Origin: Gracilaria gracilis
Lineage: Eukaryota; Rhodophyta; Florideophyceae; Gracilariales; Gracilariaceae
Assembly (NCBI GenBank): GCA_030374805.1
Contig: JARGSG010000258.1
Span: forward strand, 124,001 to 188,000
DNA length: 64,000 nt
Reading direction: 5' to 3'
Shown: piece by piece, positions 9,466-20,565 of the stretch
Numbering within the stretch: the stretch's first letter is position 1
How the letters are laid out: each line of letters starts with the position of its first letter
Notes under the pieces: generated by a model
The model's database searches: none
What the model was told of the DNA's origin: nothing
The model's input: only the letters and a program-made list of their open reading frames with translations
Position numbers and translations under genes: made by a program

Positions 9466-10164
9466 ATGAAGTTCATCCTCGCTTTCGCTCTTTCCGTTTG
9501 CGTTTCGCATGCCACTGTCGTTCCATCTATCCATCAGAAGGGAGGAAACGGAGGTCGAGGAGGAGATGGTATCATAATGGGGGATTTTGCAATTGGCGGA
9601 TATGGAGGTGCGGGAGGGAATGGGGGTCTGGGGGTTCTGGGTGGTGGGAACGGAGGAGATGGAGGAAACGGTATTCTAAGTGGTGACTATGGAATCGGGG
9701 GAATCGGTGGGGTAGGAGGAAGAGGTGGAGACGCGATTCTGTTGGGAGACGGAGGCAAAGGAGGAAACGGTGGAGCGGGAGCACTTTATGGAGACTATGG
9801 ATATGGTGGGTTTGGTGGCGCCGGTGGTGATGGTGGTACCGGGGGGTTTTTCCTAGGGAGCGGAGGTAACGGTGGAAACGGAGGCTCCGGATTGTTGGTC
9901 GGGGACGATGGAATTGGAGGATTCGGAGGGGAAGGAGGTAACGGGGGCGATGCGTTGTTTGGGATTGGAGGGAATGGTGGAAATGGCGGGGTAGGAGCGC
10001 TGTACGGGGACTTTGGGTTGGGCGGAATCGGTGGGTATGGTGGAGATGGAGGCAATGGATATGTTGGAGGCAATGGAGGAAATGGTGGCGTCGGACAGCT
10101 TGTGGGGGCGTTTGGTATTGGGGGTGCGGGTGGCGCTGGTGGTGCTGGGGGTGACCAGAATTGA
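9466..10164 (+). CDS. Secreted glycine-rich repeat protein, copy 2
   Basis: The product is 232 residues, with the same signal peptide and repeat architecture as copies 1 and 3. It has a three-residue insertion (GVL) after the NGGLG module. A few substitutions are mostly conservative or swap within modules (for example YGEYG to YGDYG). The last codon and stop come from unrelated sequence, because the duplication ends inside the gene: the final residue is Asn and the stop is TGA, where the other copies end in Val and TAA or TAG. The gene is intact despite lying at the duplication edge. The likely role is an extracellular structural protein, by analogy with other glycine-rich secreted proteins. 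Confidence 0.88.
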   Translation: MKFILAFALSVCVSHATVVPSIHQKGGNGGRGGDGIIMGDFAIGGYGGAGGNGGLGVLGGGNGGDGGNGILSGDYGIGGIGGVGGRGGDAILLGDGGKGGNGGAGALYGDYGYGGFGGAGGDGGTGGFFLGSGGNGGNGGSGLLVGDDGIGGFGGEGGNGGDALFGIGGNGGNGGVGALYGDFGLGGIGGYGGDGGNGYVGGNGGNGGVGQLVGAFGIGGAGGAGGAGGDQN

Positions 10165-11153
10165 AACGTTTGAATGATAGAAATTCGGATGGTTCGTTGA
10201 TCAAATGCAGCAAACGTACAGTTTAACGAATGGTTTAGAATCAGAATAGTCCAGAACCGAACTTAGCACCGAACGTTTGTAACATTGTTGATTCTGATGG
10301 AGCGAATGCAGAGTCTGCATGTATTCTCGTCGCGAAATTCCTGACGAATGACCATATGGTTACACAACGAAAGGCTGCAAGTTTGCCAACGAAAACAGTT
10401 TATGGGAATGTTTTCTATTGACGTAGCGATGAAGAGATCCAAATCTAACGATTGATGCTCTGCATGTAAAACATCCATATTAAGAACCAAGATTTATAGA
10501 AAACCTGTTTCCAGCACGCTCCTGAATGATATTCTTCCGAATTAAGAATATCATGGCACAAAGAGAACTTATTCCCTCCTCGCCTTCATTTCTTGCATCT
10601 TCGTTTAAGATAATCAACAAGCTAAGACACGACGATCCTGGGTGTCTTTTCACACTATTGAGGTTCTATGCGCAGTAATAGTCATATCAGTCGCTTACAG
10701 TTACAGTGATCAGATTCGAGTTTTCAAAGGGGAACTTGGGCATTATCTTGCTACCTGTCAAATTAGTAAACCAATCATTTTCTAGAAGAAACATTTATAA
10801 AATAGCCAGCGGATCAAAATATGTACTTATTTCTTGAGAATTTCAAACTAACCTTTCCCTGTTTTCTTAGATTCTCTTGTTTTTCGTAATGAAATTTATA
10901 TTAAGTGCAGAACTTTTGTAAAAAGTTCAAAGAAAAAATAAGTTAAAGATGACCAAAGTATAGTAAAAATATATAAAACATAGACTTTCCCAAAGTCGGC
11001 AGATACTGTACTGTAAGGTGCTCTTGCAAAAAGGTTGTATGTTATCAAAAGTTTTGTACAATGTTGTTGGTGAACTGTTGACTGCAACAGCTGAATAATA
11101 ATAATAAGGTTCTCCTCTAGCTAGCTCTGTCCAAATGATCCTTTGATCACATC
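10165..11153. other. Spacer with no supported gene
   Basis: This is AT-rich single-copy sequence just outside the cassette. It has only short random frames and poly-A/T runs near 10,850-10,980. I see no RNA gene or conserved element. Confidence 0.6.
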
Positions 11154-11717
11154 TCAATGCTGCATTGGAGCATTCTTCGCCGTTGGCTGTGGAAACTTGA
11201 GTGGAGTTGTTTTGGGTCCACTTCTTAGACGAAGAATAAGCTTTTCTAGTTCATCCAAATTAAATTTTCCATTCTCGTCAGCCTTTCCGCCAACAGCTTT
11301 CAAGCACCGAATATGAGCTTCAGCCAGCTTCGTAAAAAGCACTTGAGCCTCTCTTTGCTCTCTTTGGAGCGCTTCGGTTTTAGTCTCAAGGCTGTATACG
11401 TACTCTTCCCTTCGCTGCAGAGAATTGCGAACCTCTTGCACCAGATCATAAACACTGGTGGGGGTAACGCTCTCAACGCCTCCTTGCTGTTCAGCAAAGT
11501 ACATTTTTTTTGTTACGTCTAGAAGAAGTGCCCGTTCTGATACCATATTCCAGTGGTTATGTTCCAAAAGAACTTCCATTTCCTTTCTTCTCATCGATTT
11601 TGTAGAAACCGAAGTGCATTCGCCGACAGGGACCTTTTCCTGCCTTTCCAGCATCTGGCTTCCTAACGCAAAAGAAGCGGCAACTGTTGTGATCAAAACT
11701 GAAACTATTCCAATCAT
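11154..11717 (-). CDS. Diverged paralog of the membrane-anchored EF-hand coiled-coil protein
   Basis: The product is 187 residues, starting at ATG 11,717, and aligns end to end with the protein at 4,734. It has an N-terminal hydrophobic anchor (MIGIVSVLITTVAASFALGS), the conserved block KEMEVLLxxNHWNxVSER, a coiled-coil middle, and a C-terminal EF-hand-like loop at 145-156 (KADENGKFNLDE). The first loop position is Lys instead of Asp and the ninth is Asn, so Ca2+ affinity may be weak or lost. It lies beside glycine-rich copy 2 but on the opposite strand, so the neighbourhood glycine-rich plus EF-hand gene is seen three times. An 11-bp core promoter element is shared with the other copies. No introns seen. 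Confidence 0.72.
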   Translation of the reverse strand: MIGIVSVLITTVAASFALGSQMLERQEKVPVGECTSVSTKSMRRKEMEVLLEHNHWNMVSERALLLDVTKKMYFAEQQGGVESVTPTSVYDLVQEVRNSLQRREEYVYSLETKTEALQREQREAQVLFTKLAEAHIRCLKAVGGKADENGKFNLDELEKLILRLRSGPKTTPLKFPQPTAKNAPMQH

Positions 11718-11836
11718 TCTTTTGTTGCTGAGAGACGCGGAGTGTAGTACTCAATCTTCGTTCTGGTCAAGACGGTCTGTGTTAAGTATGAAGATGGGAT
11801 GAAGAGAACTAACTACCCAGGGAAGGATGAGACCGT

Positions 11837-11847
11837 CAGCTTAAATA
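11837..11847 (-). promoter_or_regulatory. Core promoter element of the EF-hand paralog
   Basis: On the minus strand it reads TATTTAAGCTG, 120 nt upstream of the ATG. It is the same element and spacing as in the cassette copies. Confidence 0.6.
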
Positions 11848-14457
11848 GAGTTTCTTCACTCCTTGAAAGGGAAACACGAAGATGGAAACCCTCTCCGCAA
11901 GAAATTCACAAACGGCGATGTCAATACCAGTCGTATGACTCGTTCTAGACATGAAGGGAGTTCTTTGTTTCGTTGTATCCTAATTAAGCCAAGAGAGAAT
12001 CTTCAATTCAAAAACAGTACAATTCTGGGGGACGTCACCATGAGCATAGATTAAAACGGAAGACAAAGAGAAGCCTACGAAACCTACTTGGGAATTCATG
12101 TCTCAGAAACTAGAAATGATCAATTGTGTTGGCCGCTCCCCATATCTACAGTATTGCATATTTTGATGCACGATTACGTGTCTGCAACCTAGGCGGAGAA
12201 ACGTGGTGAGTGGTGTCTTTGCTGTGAACCCAATTAGCTACCAAGTTATCTAGATAGACAGAGTAACAATCTCGCCTTTCGGTGCATGTAAATAAAACCA
12301 GGTTTCAAGGGAAAGTGGGAGGTTTTGTTTGCTTATGACTTAAGCAGAACATATAGGTAACTGAAAGTTTAAAAACTAGCTTCCATCTGCTGAAATTGGA
12401 TTCATGTAAGGAACTTTTCTCGTTATTCTAACATAAAAGAGTTTCTGCTGAAGCAAACCTTGCTTCAGTGGCGTGGAACACCAAATTTTGAAGTGTGTAA
12501 GATCAGTGTCTTTGAATTGGAACTAGGTACATAACGTTGAAAGATGAAGCAACCACGACTCGACAGCCGGAAGATGTTTGTTAAAGTCAATAAAACACTG
12601 GACAATCTATGCATGTGGAAACTTTTCGACAAAAGTTTCTGAGTCAGGATCCTATACTTTCACAAATCTTTGGTGGAATCGCAGATGTTGATTTATTGGA
12701 GCGGAGGACAAGAGCCAGACGATGCTGGATGTCAGTCTGAGATCTATCTACTGTGTAACATGTAGTTTTGTGGTTTGATTGGTTCGCAATCCTGGGTGGC
12801 CATGGCGCAAGGTGTCGCCGTGCAACCTATGACGGCAGATTTAAGTTGCGGAAGGACTGGAGGCAGCACCGTCTTCCTGGTCGCAGCAGACTGTCGCTCG
12901 CCGCCTTGCACAGTTACCCCCGTCTTCGCTCTCCTGTTTTCAATTTCCCTCCCACCCACGCCTTCATGAATGAATGAAAGTCTGTTCTACTGCGCTATGG
13001 GAAAGGAGTGACGGGCAACGGTCGCCCGGATATCAGTAGCACCTCGGTGGTGCCTTCCCAACAGCGAAAGAACTCATCCTCCGAGAAGGATGCTTCCAAA
13101 CTAAAAGGGACACGACGTCCCTGGTTCTAATCTGTTCTGGCTGCGAATGTCAAGCAGAAATATATCGATTGTTGTCGACCTTTTCACTACATACAAGGTT
13201 GGATGCCGAATTAAGGCCTCTCAAGAAATATAGATAGGATTCTTCAAAGGGCGATTGCCCGAGAGTGAACAACACAAAACAGTAACGACATATTTTATTT
13301 TGAGCCAACCCTTTAGAAACAAGCTCGTTTCTGCACACCACCATATGTGTTCTAGAAAGAGAAATTGGATATGTGGGATGCCTAAAACGAGAGGTTACTG
13401 ATGATGATACTGGGGGTCCAGGAACAATCTTGATGAGAAAGAAGTGCAATGTTTGTAATTGTCCAACTGGTTTGAAACTAATTCTTATAAATCAACGTGT
13501 TCCTAATCTTGTTCCAACCCGCAGCCTATTCTGAAGTAGGGCCAACGTGATAAAACTGAATGTTGTGACTACGTGTAGTTGACCGTTTTCGACCCTCCTT
13601 TTCGTTCAATGCAGGTCCGATCCGTACCACAACAGCCAGTCTGAAGGAGCAAAAGAACCCATCCGAGTCATTTCGTATTATAGAAAGATCTCTATACTAC
13701 TGGCAACCGTCCTGTTCTATCATTGTTGGTCACGGGCTGTATGAAACCGCGGCGGCAATCTACGAGAGCATACTCCACATCAAGTGTCCCTCTTCTCCAC
13801 TTGCTTTCAACCGCTTGCATTGGAAGCAACCGTTTCATATCAGATTATATACGCTACAGTATCTCTCTTTTTTTTTATGAGCGCAGTAGCTTAACTATGG
13901 CTTAATGCTCTCATTCCCTCTTTCTCGTGGCATTGCTACCATGAGACCCAGTTTACAGCATGGAATAAAAATGTGTTCCTAAAACCGACTCCATCGATCA
14001 CATCTCCATTGGGCGGCGTGTAAGAGGCATACCAGGGGTACTAGCAGCCGCCATTGTCCGTCTTGGGCGCATGTGTAGCATATTGGAACTAAAACGGTTT
14101 CAAGAGACCAGCTGCAGATTTCTGTGACCTACAACTTGGTTACCTCATCAGCTGGGGAGCAGCTGTTACGGCATTTTGGGGAAGTCAGCCTGGGGGAAGT
14201 GCTTTTTGCTGGAAGGAGACTTCTGGATAGATAGAGCTGCGACAGTATTGCGTACCGTTTGTAGGAAACAACAAAACGGCAATCAACAACCTGTCTCTTA
14301 GACCAACAACCTGGTCTTACTGGTGATCACTCTGGTACCTTCTTTGAAGTGGGACAGAAAGAGTGTCGTCCCCACGCTGATTACTCTGGAGGCACGTACT
14401 GAAAAAAAAGATAGCGGGAACGACGGGCATTTCAAATACTCCAAGTCTTTTGAGAGT
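11848..14457. other. Long spacer with no supported gene
   Basis: About 2.6 kb with only short, non-conserved frames. A stretch at about 13,876-13,912 (TTTATGAGC ... TTAACTA) faintly resembles 41,540-41,575, possibly remnants of one dispersed repeat. I found no tRNA, rRNA or coding signal. Confidence 0.5.
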
Positions 14458-15051
14458 ATGAGCTTACCAACGTTTTGCTCTAGTGCTGATCCTCGACAGT
14501 TATATAACTCGAGCTATAGGGTCAAGTTGCCGGACAAAAGGAACAAAAGAAAGAAGCGATCGACCCCTCACAATCGTGATCACTCTACAAACGATCCGGA
14601 ACCAGTCAGGGTAGAAGATGGAGCTACCGCAGAAGAAAGAGAATCTTATCTTAAAGAACTCGACGCGTACACCAAGGAATGGTGTGATCATCGAAGGGAC
14701 TTGGTGTATTTCGATCCAGAGCTTATCTGGAATGATTTTGTCGACGACTTTTCGCAACATGGACTATCTCATGTGAGTGATGGTGTAATTGTTAAACTAC
14801 GGGATACACTGTTGAAGAATGGGATCTATGTAGAGTCAAAGAGAGGATTACGCCGACATAACGCCATACTCAACTGCTACTACGCTAGAGAGTGCCCGCG
14901 GAAGAACCAGAGTGGACCAAAGAAGAATGGCGGTGCAGCAGAGAATGCAGTGGAACGCAGAACGGAGAGTGCGCCGCAAGTACAAGTAAACGCGAGCAGC
15001 CAGCATGAGAGGGAACACCCTCGACGGCATGTGAACCGTTTCCAGAAGTAG
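14458..15051 (+). CDS. Hypothetical charged protein
   Basis: An ATG-started frame of 197 residues, unrecognised. The first 80 residues are basic and low in hydrophobics (KRNKRKKRS). A compact middle (about 75-150, containing YFDPELIWNDFVDDF and a GLRRHNAILNCYY segment) looks like a small helical domain, and the tail is polar and low-complexity. The helical piece followed by a basic region is reminiscent of the N-terminal part of some retroelement-associated proteins, but no zinc knuckle, protease or polymerase follows, so this is only a suggestion. The frame could extend upstream without an ATG. It lies alone in a spacer with no clear promoter. Confidence 0.4.
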   Translation: MSLPTFCSSADPRQLYNSSYRVKLPDKRNKRKKRSTPHNRDHSTNDPEPVRVEDGATAEERESYLKELDAYTKEWCDHRRDLVYFDPELIWNDFVDDFSQHGLSHVSDGVIVKLRDTLLKNGIYVESKRGLRRHNAILNCYYARECPRKNQSGPKKNGGAAENAVERRTESAPQVQVNASSQHEREHPRRHVNRFQK

Positions 15052-15871
15052 GTGACCGCATCACCTGTTGTGGGCTCAAGCTTGGGGACGAAGGAAATGG
15101 CTTGTGTTGCCTCACTGCAAACCCCATGACAGGGTGAGGCTGCGTTTTCGCTCCAGGGAATGAATCTGAGAGCGGGCATGCTTCTTTCTCAATAGCCACA
15201 CGGGGACGTTTCCTCTGGTTACTGAAGTTGAATTTGAACAAGATGTGCAAATGATTTGCCCTCCATAATAGTGAACACCGCTTCAACTGCATGGTCAGCC
15301 GGTTCTGGGGACGGAACGTTTCGGCCGTTGGATATGAAAACCATGAGTGGGAATGCTCGTATTGAGAATGGACTGCTGGGAGCTTGGCGAATGTGCGGTT
15401 TAGAACTTCAAAGTTTGAAGTGTTGGTGTTGTCGTAGTTTTGTGAGTCCATCGTTCTCACTTCGGAGGGCGATATTCTTTTCGTCCTCCGCGCCACACCA
15501 CAACAGTCGTGCGGGCGCACGGTGCGGCAGCCAATCATCGACGGTATCCGACTTGGATTTAGAAATTTAGAAACGCGCGGATTTTGGTCCGAATCTGAGA
15601 TACAGAGACATCTACAAAGGTATCACTATAATGTCTACTCTAGCTAGAGAGGGATCTCGACACCCTTTGAAAGACTTGTTTCGTTTCCGCTATTTGGTCG
15701 TTTGACCTATCGCAGTCTCCTTAACAACTTCCCGTTAACAAATGCGTAGAATCCCGATGCACTCGTATTCAGATCTAGAGGAAGCTGAATAGTTTTCTGC
15801 ATCCTCTTTTGTGAACGACAACAGTCTTGGGGCAAGACAAAATTCCTCTACGTCAAAGGTAGGACTTGGGC

Positions 15872-17077
15872 ATGGCCGGCATCATGAACACAGTCTCAGC
15901 TTTCTTCGTGGCCTTACTCTTTCATACAGCGTCATCCTCTCAAGCACATGCAGAATGCGGCGCTGATTCTCCTTTCAAGCTTGAACGCAAGACCTTTCTC
16001 CGTGTTGCGACCTTCAACGCCGCACTCAACCGCCCTAACCAAGGTGACCTGTTGGAGGAAACCAAGTCGGGTGATGGCGACCCATTGCGTCGCGTGGCCG
16101 CCACTTTGCAGCACATAGATGCTGATATCGTACTTGTGAACGAGATTGACTATGACGAGACTGGTCAGACTTATGAGAACTTCGAAGCCAAGTACCTGCA
16201 AGTTCCGCAAACCATTTATGCTTCTGAATCCGCCGTTTCCTACCCGTACTACTTCGCTGCGCCATCAAACACCGGAATCCTGTCTGGGGTCGATATCAAT
16301 GGCGATGGTAACGTATCTCTACCTGCTGACGCGTTTGGCTTTGGTTTCTTCCCGGGTCAGTTTGCTTTTGCTCTCTTTTCCAGGTATCCAATTATCTCCG
16401 ATCAAGTTCGAACCTTTCAGAACTTTCTTTGGAAGGACATGCCGGATAACCTCATCCCGGATTCTGTTTACACTGATGATGTACTCGACGTGTTTCGTTT
16501 GACATCCAAGAATCACGTAGACGTTCCCATTCAAGTTCCGGGAGGCCATGTGGTGCATGTGCTGGCATCTCATCCCACGCCTCCGGTGTTTGATTCCGAA
16601 GCCGACGAGAACGGTCGTAGAAACGCAGACGAGATTCGATTTTGGTCTGATTACATCACGCCTGGGCGTGATGATTATATCCATGATGACAAGGGAGTCG
16701 CCGGTGGTCTTGCGCGAGATTCGATCTTCTTCATTTGCGGTGACCTGAACGCCGACCCTTATGATGGGGACGGTCGACGTGAAGCAATCTCGACATTACT
16801 GTCCAGGTACAACGTTATTGATCCTCTGCCCTCTAGTCCGGGAGGAAAGCAGTCGACCAACAATCTTGACACGTCTACAGGAGACCCCAGTTTTCATACT
16901 GCTTTCTTCGGTCCGCCCGTTGGCAATCTAAGGGTGGACTACGTCCTACCATCCTCTAATGTTGACGTAATGAACGCAGCAGTGTTCTGGCCAGCGGAGG
17001 GTGATAAATTGTTTCCACTGGTGAACGGGACACAAACGTCAGACCACCGAGCAGTTTTTGTAGACGTTGCCGTGTAG
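15872..17077 (+). CDS. Secreted endonuclease/exonuclease/phosphatase (EEP) family protein
   Basis: The product is 401 residues with a signal peptide (residues 1-27, ending SSQAHA). It has the EEP fold landmarks in order: RVATFNAAL at 44-52, metal-binding Glu in VNEIDYD (N90, E91), substrate-site segment HPTPPVFD, GDLNADPYDGD, and C-terminal SDHRA (D391, H392). Conserved blocks such as FGFGFFPGQFA, FQNFLWKDMP and NGRRNADEIRFW belong to a subfamily common in bacteria, where members are exported phosphodiesterases or phosphatases that can act on nucleic acids or phosphoesters. The substrate here is unknown. The close fit to a bacterial family, intronless structure and signal peptide suggest horizontal acquisition. 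The ATG at 15,872 is used; the next in-frame ATG (15,884) is also possible. Confidence 0.85.
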   Translation: MAGIMNTVSAFFVALLFHTASSSQAHAECGADSPFKLERKTFLRVATFNAALNRPNQGDLLEETKSGDGDPLRRVAATLQHIDADIVLVNEIDYDETGQTYENFEAKYLQVPQTIYASESAVSYPYYFAAPSNTGILSGVDINGDGNVSLPADAFGFGFFPGQFAFALFSRYPIISDQVRTFQNFLWKDMPDNLIPDSVYTDDVLDVFRLTSKNHVDVPIQVPGGHVVHVLASHPTPPVFDSEADENGRRNADEIRFWSDYITPGRDDYIHDDKGVAGGLARDSIFFICGDLNADPYDGDGRREAISTLLSRYNVIDPLPSSPGGKQSTNNLDTSTGDPSFHTAFFGPPVGNLRVDYVLPSSNVDVMNAAVFWPAEGDKLFPLVNGTQTSDHRAVFVDVAV

Positions 17078-17454
17078 TTGACATACTGTGTGTTGTTATC
17101 AAAATGGAAATCGTTCAACATATATGTAGTTTCTCACCGGTGAGCCTTTGATGGAAAGGACTTTATTGACACGACAAACTTGGAGGAGAAGAAGCGAAAA
17201 GAAAGAAGCACGAGGGAGTTCTGCGAAAATGAAGAGAAGCATCTGGTTTCAAAGGTGCTGTACCTCTAATTCGAATATAGTCGCCGAACTGGCCCGCACT
17301 TGCAACCACGGGACGGTCACTTGATGATATCGTGAGGAGTTGGGATTGGTCCGTGAAAAAGGTTTGTGGGGAGTAATCTGTGGCATCTTGGGAGACAAGG
17401 GCTCTTTAGCTTGAGCCAATGAAGTTCAAGGGACGAAGAAGAGAGTGTATTGAA

Positions 17455-17755
17455 AACGGAAGTGTGCGGAATGACAGATTTAGAGCGCACCGTTGGCGAC
17501 CATCTCTTCGTTCATGCACAGTTCGGGCTCTGTTCATGATCGTGTTCGGATGCGTCTTGTGCAATGATGATCCGATCTGTTTTGTTTGCCCACCGCTCCC
17601 ACTCGAGTAGCACCATAGTGCTAGTGGGGACTCACAGAAGGCGTATGGTAGTGACCCTACGATTTAGCAGAGCCCTTGGAGCACCCGCTCACTCTCTTTG
17701 CCCAGAACATGAAGATCAACAGTGAGCAACACGAGAGTGCTCAAAAGAAGCTTGA
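17455..17755 (+). repeat. Dispersed repeat, copy A
   Basis: This aligns as a direct repeat with 38,331-38,618 at moderate identity, sharing strings such as GATGATCCGATCTGT and GATCAACAG-GAGCAACACGAG. No coding frame is conserved between them. It is probably an old transposable element fragment. Confidence 0.65.
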
Positions 17756-18170
17756 TACTCCGACTTGTGAGTGAACGTTGGGTTTTACGTCAGCATTGGA
17801 GAGGTAAGGCGTTGTCTTCATGTAGGGAAGCCGTTCATCTGTTGTTGTGAGGACGCCAAGAACGGTAGTCTACTTGAAATTTCTTTACTGTTTGGTGTCG
17901 GAGACATGGCAACCTCTCGCTAACTGCTAACTACCGATACATTGAAATGCAGGGCTTCATCTGAGCTACAAGAAGAACAGCTCTGTGAATGTATGGGGTG
18001 GATGGGCGTGCAAGAAACCTAGATCAGAGCAAGGAGATGGCAATTTATATTGCCTGCGAGGTTTTGGGATCCACCAGAACGTACTTAGCGTGTTTCGCAT
18101 CATCTGACCGAAGTCCGGCACTCAATACGTGTTGGTGTAATTTTGACTTGACGAGAGCCGCGCCTCCTCG

Positions 18171-18686
18171 CTATTCTGCTTCGTCAAGGCTTTCATCTAT
18201 CGGTGCATATGAAGTATGTTTTGTACAGTCAACCTTGCCATCGGCAGGTTTCACGTCGGGATTGCGTTCAACAGTTGCTTTTGATACAGTCTCGTTCGTC
18301 TCTACCACGCTTTGGATGGCGGGCGGAGGTTTCGAAGGCTCGTTATCGTTGGAAGAGGAAGGATTAGTTTCGGTAGAGAAGGGATGACCACCGATGAAAG
18401 TTGGTGAAACATCAGTAGAGTCTGCTGGATCTTTGAGGAATAATGCCAATGACAGAGGAGGTACCGTTTTGCTTGGGGTACTCTTTGCTTGTTTCGTTTT
18501 GAAGTTGGCCTTTGATGTGATCTGTTCACATTCCGTCAGGAATTCAAGTGCCACGGCTTCTGGGACAAAGCGAAAACCGTTCTTGATTTGGTCTTGTTCG
18601 AGGTAGTTGAACACTTGGTCAAAGTCAGAAACATGGCTGACTGCGTGTTTCAGGGCGTCGTTAGCTTTGTTAGGTTCAGTGGACAT
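18171..18686 (-). CDS. Hypothetical protein, 171 residues
   Basis: A minus-strand frame from ATG 18,686. The first ~75 residues (containing VSDFDQVFNYLEQDQI and EFLTECEQI) look helical and globular. The remainder is Ser/Thr/Pro-rich and low-complexity, ending in acidic ESLDEAE. No signal peptide or membrane span. I do not recognise a family. The contrast between a structured N-terminus and a disordered tail favours a real gene. No homolog is seen elsewhere in the window. Confidence 0.4.
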   Translation of the reverse strand: MSTEPNKANDALKHAVSHVSDFDQVFNYLEQDQIKNGFRFVPEAVALEFLTECEQITSKANFKTKQAKSTPSKTVPPLSLALFLKDPADSTDVSPTFIGGHPFSTETNPSSSNDNEPSKPPPAIQSVVETNETVSKATVERNPDVKPADGKVDCTKHTSYAPIDESLDEAE

Positions 18687-18740
18687 GCTGGACAAGATAT
18701 TGAAGTAGTTGTGGATTGTTTTCTTGAAGAGCGTGGTCAC

Positions 18741-19790
18741 CGAGGTGGATGAAGTCGAGCAGGTGGACTACATTCCAGGTGGGGCGAGGAAGCGATGCTG
18801 GAGTTAAGAAGGACATGATATGGCTTCATAGTGAGTGCCACATGGTGGGTCAAGTGCATCCGAAGTTCATGAAGCACGAGAGAGAATGCGTTAATCCTTG
18901 TGAATGCAACATGTGAAAGATAGAAGCTACGTTTCGTTTGATCATGCTTGCGTTTGGTGGGATCCTACGGGGAGCAGCACGAAAAGGAAGTGGCGAGCAC
19001 AGCGGTAGAACGCTAGACCTCTTACTGGCAAGTGACAAGGTTGCATTTGGCGTTTTCATGATTAGAGAGAGGGGAAAAGAAAGGCAAAGCTACGCTACGT
19101 TACTGTAGATGAATGCATCGCATGCCAACGCAACAGGATAACGATAAGACACAGAAACACCCCTCAGCAGCGTTATGACGGTGTCTTTGTACCGTGGTAT
19201 CTTATGTACTTCTTGATGAACGCCTGTCATATAATGGTCATACCGCTGCCAAGGTGCTTAGCGGGTAGCGGTAAACTGGAATCTGTCAGAAATGCGGTTA
19301 AGTTTTGACGATCAGCACGTCTTCATGCAACAAAATCGCGATTTATCGCAGTCTGCAACAGTGCTGAACGCTGCGAACATGAGGTCCCAAATTGGAAGAA
19401 AGGTATCTGCGGAAGGAAGGCGAGAAACAATCGACACTGCACAATCGTTCCAGCTGGGCTTCGAAGCTTTGAACATTCCCGCTTATCGTCAAGGGCACAG
19501 GGTTAAACCAACGCTGCTGCGTCTGTCTGAATGGGAGAACTGGTTCCTGGCAAGATCCTACACCACTGTGGGAAAACGTGGATAGATGATGTAGGGGAGC
19601 CCCATCGACGATATGATCTCCACTTTACGGCGTCAACACGCGCAAAGCGAGCAGTCCTGTTGAGAATGCGGGAGGGGCGATGCCCGTCATTCGTGTATAG
19701 CGCTATTTCGACGAACGCCTGCCGCACCCACCCCAGCACGTCCCGAAACGCGCGGATCAGCCTTCTTTCTCCACATTGAATTGAATTTGT
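18741..19790. other. Spacer with one doubtful small ORF
   Basis: The only ATG frame of note is 19,292-19,585 (+, 97 residues, unrecognised). It carries a plausible globular segment around LLRLSEWENWFL but has no conserved partner. Overlapping frames on both strands at 19,500-19,780 suggest GC-biased chance ORFs. Confidence 0.3.
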
Positions 19791-20315
19791 TCAGCCGCCA
19801 AGCATATCAAACTTTTGCTTCTTCGCTGAGGTGCAACCGATGATGACATCTTGCACGTACAGACTTTTCTTGCAAAGACGACGGCAACGCTGTCCATTAA
19901 CCAGATAGATCGCGCGCGGATCGCCATGCGAACTGGCAAAGAGTATCCTGCTCATCTTGTTGTGAATCTCATAAGCGCTCTCCTCGGAAGTTGGGGTTAA
20001 AGCTGCGGCGCAGATGCGGTCTACAGCAGGTAGAACACCGTCTAGAGATGAAGCTGAGGTATATGTGTGTTCGCGCTCTGGTTGATATCGAGGCAGAGAG
20101 CTGTGCGAGAGTGGCGAGCGATGTGATCCAAGGGTCAAACCCATGGACTTCGGTGCCATGCACTGCTGGTAACATTCTCTTTGCTGGTCGCTCATTGGGC
20201 GACATAGCTGCGAGCGAATAAGAAGCTGTTCGTTGCCAACTCCTCCAGTGTTCCACCCTGCAGAAGCATTGCAGTGGCGTTTCTTCTCGTGCCGTGGTGG
20301 TGCATCTTCAAGCAT
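19791..20315 (-). CDS. Doubtful ORF, 174 residues
   Basis: An ATG at 20,315 opens a 174-codon frame with several Cys and a basic C-terminal block (GQRCRRLCKKSLYV). The end loosely recalls the region that precedes DDE transposase cores in some plant and algal elements, but the match is too weak to name. It lies head to head with the NB-ARC/WD40 gene (250 bp between starts), so it could also be a divergent transcript or a transposon remnant. Confidence 0.25.
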   Translation of the reverse strand: MLEDAPPRHEKKRHCNASAGWNTGGVGNEQLLIRSQLCRPMSDQQRECYQQCMAPKSMGLTLGSHRSPLSHSSLPRYQPEREHTYTSASSLDGVLPAVDRICAAALTPTSEESAYEIHNKMSRILFASSHGDPRAIYLVNGQRCRRLCKKSLYVQDVIIGCTSAKKQKFDMLGG

Positions 20316-20565
20316 GTCGAAGCAATTCGTACATCTTTGCAGCAGCTTGTTGACAATGTGCCTTCGTTTATACCTCGTGGAATTCACTTCTCATCACCAG
20401 CAGGCATACCAGGGTATCACAAACGTTTGCTCTTTTCCAAGGCTGGAACAATACCACCAATTGTCTTCTCGTACGGCGGTGGTATGTCTTTCGGGGCGAT
20501 TGTTCTGCTCAGTTTCCAACTCACCTCGCATCACCTAAACGCGGGCTTTGTCACCCGCGGACGTC

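Larger units (their letters stand above)
7100..10155 (+). repeat. Duplicated cassette, unit 2 (truncated)
   Basis: This is a direct repeat of unit 1, arranged head to tail. It contains the truncated coiled-coil gene, promoter, decayed ORF, 14-bp tandem repeat and glycine-rich gene. It corresponds to the reverse complement of 27,190-30,583 minus a 379-bp segment. Homology ends within the last codons of the glycine-rich gene, after GGTGACCAG. Confidence 0.85.

Noticed and set aside
14458..15051. Retrotransposon gag call
   Set aside because: Only a vague resemblance; no zinc knuckle, protease, reverse transcriptase, integrase or LTRs could be found around it.
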